Positions 27,677 through 34,285 of a stretch of 34,285 bases of DNA are shown here, piece after piece (the stretch's first letter is position 1; each line of letters opens with the position of its first letter). The notes under the pieces were generated by a model. That model did no database searches. It saw nothing but the letters and a program-made list of their open reading frames with translations, and was not told the origin of the DNA. Source of the stretch: Sulfurovum sp. 16-42-52 (GTDB lineage: Bacteria > Campylobacterota > Campylobacteria > Campylobacterales > Sulfurovaceae); contig NCHB01000021.1 of NCBI GenBank assembly GCA_002281755.1, forward strand, positions 1 through 34,285, written 5' to 3'. A program made the translations under genes and the position numbers.

Positions 27677-28726
27677 TTACAATCCTAAAAATTCAAAAGG
27701 TTTAGCCTCAATGAACTTACCCGATGTATCACCCGAGAAAATATTTTTCTGCTCTTTGCCCAGAGGAAGTGTTTTGGCTGATTTAAGTGTTTCAAAGTTG
27801 ATCTTCTTCATATCTACCCAAAAAACGGTCGGTGTGAGTGCTGATTCAAAATAATAAATCTTATTTTTTTGATCTGCAACCGTTCTCCATCTGGTTGATG
27901 AAATGTTGGGCTGTCCGGGTGTGCTGATGCCGTAAGGAACAGAGACATTACGAATCACACTGAAGACACTCGCTGTTGCCACACGTTCATTTTCAGATTT
28001 AGGAATAGCATTGATGTAAAATGACGCACGTACAAAGCGGTCGGCTGCACGGTTTGTTCCGGGGAGCATCACTGTACCGCCTATCTCTTTCCAGTACTCA
28101 CCCAGTGCCAACTGCTTGTCAAAGATGGGGGAGTTCGTCATCGTTTGATACTTTTTATCGTGGTGAATCACCAGTTTGCCGCCGATATACTCAAATATGG
28201 CACTATCTCCAGAGCTGTCGGAGATAGAAAGATGCAGGTTTGCCATCTTGCCCTTCATCCCCGGTACCTGATCGCTGACGACAACAAATTTCTCTTGTCT
28301 GAGTTCGTCCACCGCTTCTTTTACCGTAGCAAAATTATCAAGCACATATTGTGTCCAAGCAGAGATGGTAAGACCGGGCTCTTGTCCTTTCCATGGCGTG
28401 TACTCTGATTCTGCGAGCCACAAGAGATTGGCACTGAGTCCTTTTTCATTCATCCCATCTGTGGTGGCTATCTCATACCCCGAAGCGATGACACTGCCGT
28501 ACTTTGATTTCCATTTCACGGACATTTCTCCGACCTTACCGTCTCGCTCTAACCCCCGAGGGAATATCCACAAATTGGTCTCGATATCAACAGTCCAATC
28601 CATAGACCTCGCAGTCAAAACAGTATCATTTACTCCATGGTACACAACCCTTGTACATGCTTCACTGGGCGTCATCCCACCCACAACCATAGCCATCATC
28701 CCCAAAGCCATACTCTTTTTCAACAT
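27677..28726 (-). CDS. Exported choloylglycine hydrolase family (Ntn) amidase
   Basis: 349 residues. The signal peptide ends SEA|C24, so signal peptidase cleavage would itself expose the catalytic N-terminal Cys. Offset by 22 from bile salt hydrolase numbering, R40 and D43 (TARSMDW) fit Arg18 and Asp21. The Asn in MTNSP (residue about 198) fits Asn175, and the Arg in NRAADRFVRA is near the Arg228 position. Family members cleave linear amides: conjugated bile salts, penicillin V, and in Gram-negative relatives N-acyl homoserine lactones. The substrate here is unknown, and bile salts are unlikely for a free-living bacterium. Probably periplasmic or secreted. AGGAG precedes the ATG. Confidence 0.87.
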   Translation of the reverse strand: MLKKSMALGMMAMVVGGMTPSEACTRVVYHGVNDTVLTARSMDWTVDIETNLWIFPRGLERDGKVGEMSVKWKSKYGSVIASGYEIATTDGMNEKGLSANLLWLAESEYTPWKGQEPGLTISAWTQYVLDNFATVKEAVDELRQEKFVVVSDQVPGMKGKMANLHLSISDSSGDSAIFEYIGGKLVIHHDKKYQTMTNSPIFDKQLALGEYWKEIGGTVMLPGTNRAADRFVRASFYINAIPKSENERVATASVFSVIRNVSVPYGISTPGQPNISSTRWRTVADQKNKIYYFESALTPTVFWVDMKKINFETLKSAKTLPLGKEQKNIFSGDTSGKFIEAKPFEFLGL

Positions 28727-28751
28727 CTCTTGCTCCTAGCTAGTTGGTATG

Positions 28752-28774
28752 GCATCGATTATACACTGCGATGC
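28752..28774 (-). promoter_or_regulatory. Promoter of the Ntn amidase gene inside a short inverted repeat
   Basis: TATAAT on the minus strand (28763-28758) with TTAAAA 17 nt upstream. GCATCG (28752-28757) and CGATGC (28769-28774) flank the -10 box as an inverted repeat, so a regulator could bind across it. Confidence 0.45.
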
Positions 28775-28815
28775 TTCAAGTTTTAAAACCAAAATACATC
28801 AGAAACAAACCGTGC

Positions 28816-30504
28816 TTAGCGTGCATACTCCACTACTTCAACCTCTGTAGGTGATGCGGGTTTTACCTCTTGATGTACTTCTTCAAGAGGAGTGACATGC
28901 GCATCGCGTCCTTTGCTGAAACTTTGTTCTTGCACGATGACCCTATAGGCTTTGTTCAGCATCCTTGCACGTGCGTCTGAAGGCACGATGAGATGTGAGA
29001 TATCGCCGTGAAGTCTGGCTACCTCATCAGATTTCAAAGAACCGTTTGCATCAAAAAACTTTTCTATCACTTCGGTATTGGCACGAAATTCATCACCCGC
29101 ATGGTTTTGCTCAAGATAGAGGGTGTATTCATCTCTTCCATCAGCTGTTTTAGGTTCGGGTATGTCTGTAAACCCTTTAATCTCCTGACTCCAGTGGTAC
29201 CACCCTTGCAAAGTTGTATTGGCATCAAATTTTCTGGCAAAAGCAAAGGTCGTGTCAGTCGTAGCACCGATACCCCCGTGACACCCCATGCAGTAGAGTG
29301 TCTCCTCGTGGTTTTGCGGACGCAGCGCGCCACTGGCATCTTCGATAAAACCCTGATAGACCCAGCCCGTTCCTGTCACAAGACCTTTTTCGCTATCGCC
29401 TGCTATACTGCGCAGTCTATCGGGAAATGCTGCTTTCTCTTTTGCTTCGGCATCTACGGCATTGAAGAGTTGCCCGTAATGATTCCAGTGTGTCTTTTTG
29501 GCATAACGCACCTCTTTGATGCGCGGAGTCATCAAGAGTCTACCTTTGTCATCCATGCCGAGGTAGCGTACCGTATGCAAAAACTCTGTGCCTTTGGGGT
29601 AAAGACCAGGAGCGATGAAGTAGGTATTGGCAGAGAGTTTCTCTTTGGCAAGCCCCACATAACTCATCGAAAAATCACTCAGCTTTTGCGTCTTGCTATC
29701 ATAACGGGGTTTTACCCATAGATATACGATTTTGCTTGCTTTGCCCAAGATGCCGTTTTTGTCAAGGTCAAGGCCGTATTTTTGTTCATCCACAGGCTCT
29801 ATCGTGATGTCTTTTTGTTTGATCATCGCCTCTACGATACTAAGATTGAGTGTGTACACCTCCAGATCAAACACACCTTTTTCATCTTTGGCAAAATCCT
29901 CATGCAAACGGATTAACACATCGTCCGTACTGCCGTTTGTGGGCCAAAATGTTCCCAAAAACGGATAATATGCAAAAGCTCTCCAGCGCGTATACGCTCC
30001 ATTTGGTGCTTTGTCAAACCCATGCGCATCAAAGTCAAAATAACAATCAGGCACATAGCCACCCCAACTTCCATCACCGTTGACATCCCAGGAAGCAGGT
30101 AAATGTTTGAGTTTTTCAGCTAAAAGAAGTGTGTTGTTCTTACGGTAGTTATCTTCTGCGATATAGGCATCTATGGTCGCATCATCTATGGCTGCCACTG
30201 CTTTGCTTCTGTCTTTAAAAAGATTGGTAAAGCGGTTTGTTTTGGTATAGTCACTCAGAGGATAAAGAGCCTGAAGGGCAGCATCATCGACATAGTTTGG
30301 CTCTTTCGAGTTGATATGGCATGAAAAGCATGGGTTGTGTATGACACCATGGGCATCTTTTGTTTTGGTATAACACTGGCTGGGTATATACGCCGCCTGA
30401 TTATGCTTCGCAAACATGCTTTTGAACTCTACACTCTCTTCTTTGGCACAAACGAGCGAGACCGCAACCCCACACAACAACACAACAGACTTCACTCTAT
30501 ACAC
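28816..30504 (-). CDS. Exported diheme c-type cytochrome, family not recognised
   Basis: 562 residues from a GTG start with AAGGA 5 nt upstream. The signal peptide ends near residue 20 (SLVCA|KEE). There are two heme c attachment motifs far apart: C59-F-S-C-H63 and C405-M-G-C-H409. Two calcium-loop-like stretches occur between them (DVNGDGSWGG near 120 and DLDKNGILG near 240). The region around the first heme (NPCFSCHINSKEPNYVDD) and the long spacer are not like small electron-transfer cytochromes; an enzyme or surface redox protein is possible. Met or His axial ligands cannot be fixed by eye. It lies directly downstream of the PhoX-like lipoprotein gene on the same strand, joined by a hairpin-bearing gap. 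Confidence 0.75.
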   Translation of the reverse strand: MYRVKSVVLLCGVAVSLVCAKEESVEFKSMFAKHNQAAYIPSQCYTKTKDAHGVIHNPCFSCHINSKEPNYVDDAALQALYPLSDYTKTNRFTNLFKDRSKAVAAIDDATIDAYIAEDNYRKNNTLLLAEKLKHLPASWDVNGDGSWGGYVPDCYFDFDAHGFDKAPNGAYTRWRAFAYYPFLGTFWPTNGSTDDVLIRLHEDFAKDEKGVFDLEVYTLNLSIVEAMIKQKDITIEPVDEQKYGLDLDKNGILGKASKIVYLWVKPRYDSKTQKLSDFSMSYVGLAKEKLSANTYFIAPGLYPKGTEFLHTVRYLGMDDKGRLLMTPRIKEVRYAKKTHWNHYGQLFNAVDAEAKEKAAFPDRLRSIAGDSEKGLVTGTGWVYQGFIEDASGALRPQNHEETLYCMGCHGGIGATTDTTFAFARKFDANTTLQGWYHWSQEIKGFTDIPEPKTADGRDEYTLYLEQNHAGDEFRANTEVIEKFFDANGSLKSDEVARLHGDISHLIVPSDARARMLNKAYRVIVQEQSFSKGRDAHVTPLEEVHQEVKPASPTEVEVVEYAR

Positions 30505-30515
30505 AGCAATCCTTC

Positions 30516-30586
30516 GATAAATCTTTGTCTATCCTCTTTATTAAAAGAACAGACAAAGATTTATCCCCTCACAAAGAGGAGACAAA
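30516..30586 (-). promoter_or_regulatory. Hairpin with alternative pairing before the cytochrome ribosome binding site
   Basis: GATAAATCTTTGTCT (30516-30530) pairs perfectly over 15 bp with 30551-30565, leaving a 20-nt loop. The segment 30524-30539 can instead pair with 30573-30586 (two-base bulge), because AGACAAA occurs twice. In the minus-strand mRNA the 15-bp hairpin ends next to the AAGGA of the cytochrome gene. No U-run follows, so it is not a standard intrinsic terminator. Confidence 0.6.
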
Positions 30587-30593
30587 TACTTAT

Positions 30594-33500
30594 TTATTTG
30601 ATTTCATATACAACAGTCGAACCGCTCACTTCATAAGAGACCACCAAAAGGTTTTTGCCGTTTGGCGAAGAAGATGCCGGTATAAAGACCATACCCTCAG
30701 GACTAACATCATTTTGCTCATGTGTCACCACATAGTTGACAAACTGTGCATCATACGGATTGGTGATATCGTAAATCACTATCGCACTTTGTCTCTCAAG
30801 TCCGACAAAGGCATACGTCTTGCCGTCAATCGTTCCAATCGTCAATGCTTCAGGTTCTGCACCTTTGTTACCGCTTCTGCCATCTATATCCCCTTCATCT
30901 TGGTTAAAGAGTCTTGGTTCATAACTTGCAACTTTTTTTGAAATGCTGTCACCGCTATCCCATATCAGTTTTCCGTTCGCATCCCAGATAGAAAAACTTC
31001 TACCGCCAAAAGTATAGAGTTTTTCATATACTTTACTGTCTGGTGCTGTTTCACCCATATCAATCATCACTTTAAGATCATTGTCATACAGATAATCATT
31101 GGCAATACTTCCATCAAGGGTCAATTCAGAGATTTTTTCATCATCCGTCCACACTTTCCCTTTTTTGAGTGTATCTGATACTTTCGCAACCGGATACTCT
31201 CTACCGTCACCCTCATTTGCTGTTACCAAATACGTTGAACCGCCAAATGTATAGCTTGAGATACTGTCAGGCATATAAAGTGCTTTAAGTCCTTTATAAT
31301 TGTTGAGTCTAATCAGACCGTCTTCTTGAATATCAATTTTATTTTCACTCTCATAGTCTTTTGAACCCAATGAGCGCACAAATGTCAATGTATTATGTAT
31401 CAAGTCCACTTTTGCAATAGCATTGTTCTCCTGAAGCGTCACATACGCATAGTTACCTTTTACGGTGATGTATTCAGGCTCGATATCGAGTGTTTGGTCA
31501 TTGCTTGGTGTTCCACCCAGTCTTACAGGTGTTGTATCCGAAGCTGGATCAGGTGTCACAGTAGAGAAGTTAATATCTGCATAAGAGCCGTCTACTACAG
31601 TAATCACTCCCACAGACCCTGCTACATCTACATAGTCACCTGCTCCATTAGTTGTTACTTTTTTACTAGCATCGGTTATATAAACACCTGTTGTTGCACC
31701 AATAGGTTCACCTTCATTGGCAACCACGATTTTAGAGCCGTCTTGGTTAAAGGTTACCATATCCGGAAGGTAACCGACTTCTACATTATAAATCTCTTTA
31801 TAGTTATCACTGGTGTTCAATACAACCACACGCCCTTTGGTTGTCACTTTGTCTGCACTACCCACTGCAATGGCAAGTTTACCGTTTTTCACTGCAACGC
31901 TTTGCACGCTTGTGCCATAGCTTGAAAGGTCTATAGATGTAAGCACTTTGGGTGCTTGCACATCTTTCATATCAACCACATCTACTTTATTTGTTGCGCC
32001 GTTTGTGATGAAGAGTTTTTTCTGCGTTGCATCATACGCAGAGATTTCGCTTCCTGCCTCAGTATGGGTGTTGTAGCTTCCGAGTTTGATTAGTTTTTTT
32101 GCTTTCAGCGTCTCTACGTTTTTGATTGCGCCCATTACCCCGATGGAAGATTGACCCAACTCTTCAGATGTGGTGCTTGGGTGTTGTGTCACGGCAGTCA
32201 TATACGCCCAGCCATTGACATTTTCATACCAAAACGGTGACGTTGTCTCAGCACCTTTTGGTGTTGCAAACACTCTTGAGAGTGAACCATTGGTAATGTC
32301 AAGTGCCCAAATCATGTTATTCAGGTGGCGACCTGTATCTTCTCCGATGAAAAGAAGGTTTGAACCATCCATATAGGTCACGTTATCTGGTTCAGAGATG
32401 TTATTGACATCACAAGTATTTTTTGGGTTAAAGTATGGACTCTCAGCTGTGTAAGTTGTTGGTGCACCACCGATAATACCGTACATATTGTTTACAACAT
32501 ACGCACTTTTGATATCAGTACCATTTGTATCCGTTTGTGCTTCTGTCGATACATCAAGCGCATACACTGTACCACAAGCATTTTTAGGCACTCTGATATC
32601 GTTATGACCTCCTGTATCGTTAGAGCCATTATCTAGCATTCCTTTATCAACTACACTCATGGCTACAAAAAGTCTGTTATGGTCTTTACTGAAGGTAATC
32701 CCTTCTTCTTTGTTGAACTCAGTAGTTGCCCCCAACATTGCTGCATAGCGTCTTGGCTCAAGAAAGGCTGCTGCTTTTTCTTGTCCTGAAACAACTTTCA
32801 GACACTCATGCCCTGCACTGGTATTGATGGAAGTAAACCCATCATTACACGTACCAGCACTTGGCGCTACATCAGTGTCAAAAATATCGCTAAACTTCAA
32901 ACCATCTGGCGTTTCTACATCATTATCACCATCAACCATGGCACGAATCTCTGCATTGTTCGCGCTTCCCAGTTTGATCCAGCTCAGTTCAGCTTTACCG
33001 CCGTTTACATCTGATATTTGGTTCCATTTAGCCGCATACAGTGTACCTTCGCTCAAATCCTCAGCTTTATCCGCAACAAACATAAACAGACCCACGTTTG
33101 TACCGTCATCAGACATATAGACAGTTTTTCTGTCCGGCATCACATACGCCAACTCATGCGCCATACGACCCATTGCGTAGTGTTTAGCATACTGTGCTGC
33201 ACCTGTCGCATCAATTTTAACCTCAGGTGTCCAGCCATAGTAATACGGGCTTACTTTAGATAAATCACTACCCCAATACTTGAGTGTACCGTTTAAGAGA
33301 TTGTAGTTTCCGTAGTCTTTTGGTACAAGTGAAGTGTTGTTCTCGTAGGCTTCAAACGCTCTTGCATCAGGCTCATACTCTTCACTTCCCAAGTGAGATT
33401 CCCAAGGCGTTCTTTGTCCCGCGCAGTGTACAAAACCGCCAAACTCGGCTTTTTGAGAGATGAACGTGAGTGAATCTGACTTCACACTGAGTGCACCAGT

Positions 33501-34100
33501 TTGTGTGTTTTGCTCAAGTTTTGCCATATACATTGCACCGATACCACACTCAAATTGGCTTACTAGATACAACTCATTGTTTTTTTGTAAAATAGAAGAG
33601 TAATCAAGCCCCGATCCCACACCACCCAAAGAGCTGTTTGTTCCATTACACAGGTAAGGTGTTCCGTCAGTCAGTGCGATAGGAGTATCCGTGTAATCTT
33701 TGACCTGACCAAAAATTTCACTATTGTCTATATCTCCAGTAGCCAAAAGTTTTGTAAAAGCAATTTCCTGTGTTTCATCTCCAAAGGTGACCATCTCTGA
33801 AGACTGTATGGCATTTTGCGCATCACCAAGCGGGGTTTCAATTGGGTCAAATTGTATCTTCGATGCTTTTGTACCTACAGAGATAGTCAAATCTTCACCA
33901 TCAATCCCATCAGTACCGTTCGTTCCACTGATTCCGCTTGCACCCTCACTACCATTTGTCCCATCGATACCGGCTATACCATTGGTACCATTTACGCCAT
34001 CCACACCATTGATTCCGTCTATGCCGTCTGTACCATCAGTACATCCAGACATTCCCAGTACCAAAACCGCACTCGCTGCTATGCTTATCCATTGTTTCAT
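30594..34100 (-). CDS. Large lipoprotein: collagen-like repeat + PhoX-like + choice-of-anchor-I-like domains
   Basis: 1168 residues. The lipoprotein signal peptide has Cys20 in GMSGC. Residues 23-70 are sixteen uninterrupted G-X-Y triplets. About 75-660 resembles the PhoX/DUF839 phosphatase family (TPWESHLGSEEYEPDAR, MGRMAHELAYVMPD, SEGTLYAAKW). About 665-1165 resembles the choice-of-anchor-I domain, a beta-propeller-like fold (SEISAYDATQKKLFI, PEYITVKGNYAYVTLQENNA, EGDGREYP, DGRSGNKGAEPEALTIG). PhoX enzymes are calcium-dependent phosphatases, so a surface-anchored phosphatase is plausible, but catalytic residues were not verified. PhoX proteins usually carry a Tat signal; this one has no twin arginine. 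AAGG lies 9 nt before the ATG. Confidence 0.8.
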   Translation of the reverse strand: MKQWISIAASAVLVLGMSGCTDGTDGIDGINGVDGVNGTNGIAGIDGTNGSEGASGISGTNGTDGIDGEDLTISVGTKASKIQFDPIETPLGDAQNAIQSSEMVTFGDETQEIAFTKLLATGDIDNSEIFGQVKDYTDTPIALTDGTPYLCNGTNSSLGGVGSGLDYSSILQKNNELYLVSQFECGIGAMYMAKLEQNTQTGALSVKSDSLTFISQKAEFGGFVHCAGQRTPWESHLGSEEYEPDARAFEAYENNTSLVPKDYGNYNLLNGTLKYWGSDLSKVSPYYYGWTPEVKIDATGAAQYAKHYAMGRMAHELAYVMPDRKTVYMSDDGTNVGLFMFVADKAEDLSEGTLYAAKWNQISDVNGGKAELSWIKLGSANNAEIRAMVDGDNDVETPDGLKFSDIFDTDVAPSAGTCNDGFTSINTSAGHECLKVVSGQEKAAAFLEPRRYAAMLGATTEFNKEEGITFSKDHNRLFVAMSVVDKGMLDNGSNDTGGHNDIRVPKNACGTVYALDVSTEAQTDTNGTDIKSAYVVNNMYGIIGGAPTTYTAESPYFNPKNTCDVNNISEPDNVTYMDGSNLLFIGEDTGRHLNNMIWALDITNGSLSRVFATPKGAETTSPFWYENVNGWAYMTAVTQHPSTTSEELGQSSIGVMGAIKNVETLKAKKLIKLGSYNTHTEAGSEISAYDATQKKLFITNGATNKVDVVDMKDVQAPKVLTSIDLSSYGTSVQSVAVKNGKLAIAVGSADKVTTKGRVVVLNTSDNYKEIYNVEVGYLPDMVTFNQDGSKIVVANEGEPIGATTGVYITDASKKVTTNGAGDYVDVAGSVGVITVVDGSYADINFSTVTPDPASDTTPVRLGGTPSNDQTLDIEPEYITVKGNYAYVTLQENNAIAKVDLIHNTLTFVRSLGSKDYESENKIDIQEDGLIRLNNYKGLKALYMPDSISSYTFGGSTYLVTANEGDGREYPVAKVSDTLKKGKVWTDDEKISELTLDGSIANDYLYDNDLKVMIDMGETAPDSKVYEKLYTFGGRSFSIWDANGKLIWDSGDSISKKVASYEPRLFNQDEGDIDGRSGNKGAEPEALTIGTIDGKTYAFVGLERQSAIVIYDITNPYDAQFVNYVVTHEQNDVSPEGMVFIPASSSPNGKNLLVVSYEVSGSTVVYEIK
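33891..34034 (-). repeat. Collagen-like G-X-Y coding repeat
   Basis: Sixteen triplets starting with Gly, mostly followed by Thr, Ile or Val and then Asp or Asn, with one each ending in Ala and Glu and two in Ser. The DNA repeats with a 9-bp period, so replication slippage could change its length. No proline is present, unlike vertebrate collagen. Confidence 0.8.
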
Positions 34101-34285
34101 GTCATTGCCTTATTTTTTAGGTGCAAAAGCATAGAAAAAATGTATAACAAAATGACCTCAGGATGATTACAAAAGTGTTATATTTATTTGAGCCACTTGC
34201 AGATTAGTAAAAAAGAGGGGTTATTAAGGGTTAAAACGAAGAAAAAAAGCTGATTCTGATTTCAAAAAGTTATAATTTTTTACCA
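34101..34285. other. AT-rich upstream region at the window end
   Basis: Non-coding as far as visible. It should contain the promoter of the large lipoprotein gene. A weak candidate is TTGTAA followed, about 19 nt later, by TTATAC on the minus strand. Nothing else was recognised. Confidence 0.3.

Noticed and set aside
30517-30564. Intrinsic terminator after the large lipoprotein gene
   Set aside because: The stem is long but AT-rich and is followed by the cytochrome ribosome binding site, not by a U-run.

Overview
The window looks like chromosomal DNA from a free-living member of the Campylobacterota (former Epsilonproteobacteria), probably near the Sulfurimonas/Sulfurovum group. The evidence is the 16S sequence style, the secG-frr-pyrE gene order, AT-rich promoters with strong TATAAT boxes, and protein sequences typical of that group. 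This placement is recognition by eye, not a database result.

Positions 1-5130 hold one rRNA operon on the minus strand: a perfect-consensus promoter, 16S, tRNA-Ala(UGC), 23S and 5S. Inverted repeats expected of pre-rRNA processing stems flank 16S and 23S. The 23S gene is unusual. Compared with textbook 23S sequences it lacks two blocks: about 80 nt in domain IV (the H68-H71 region including H69) and about 165 nt in domain V (roughly H81-H88). As written it cannot encode a normal 23S rRNA, so it is either a decayed copy or an assembly error. tRNA-Ile is also missing from the spacer.

Positions 5200-8825 hold conserved genes: a small lipoprotein, a Bax-inhibitor-1 family membrane protein, a BioC-like methyltransferase on the minus strand, and a secG-frr-pyrE cluster. 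A perfect 12-bp inverted repeat carrying a -10 box on each strand lies between the methyltransferase gene and secG. A HerA-like ATPase (8827-11166, minus) follows pyrE convergently.

Positions 11259-23886 hold a type II secretion (T2SS) locus in two divergent arms around a 57-110 bp control region. The minus arm reads gspK, L, M, an N-like gene, C, D, E and a J-like pseudopilin. The plus arm reads gspG, an H-like and an I-like pseudopilin, gspF, and continues by short overlaps into an RDD membrane protein, an MFS transporter and mobA. No prepilin peptidase or pilotin is in the window. Oddities are alanine at the prepilin cleavage site of two pseudopilins, a Cys cluster in the H-like one and a proline-rich tail on the J-like one.

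Positions 23873-27600 hold a LysR regulator divergent from a YeiH-type (UPF0324) membrane protein, with a good operator-like palindrome between them, and a YifB/ComM AAA ATPase.

Positions 27677-34100 hold three exported proteins on the minus strand: a choloylglycine-hydrolase-family Ntn hydrolase with the catalytic Cys right after the signal peptide, a diheme c-type cytochrome, and a 1168-residue lipoprotein made of collagen-like triplets, a PhoX/DUF839-like domain and a choice-of-anchor-I-like domain. A large hairpin with alternative pairings lies between the last two, directly upstream of the cytochrome's ribosome binding site. I found no CRISPR array, insertion sequence or prophage.
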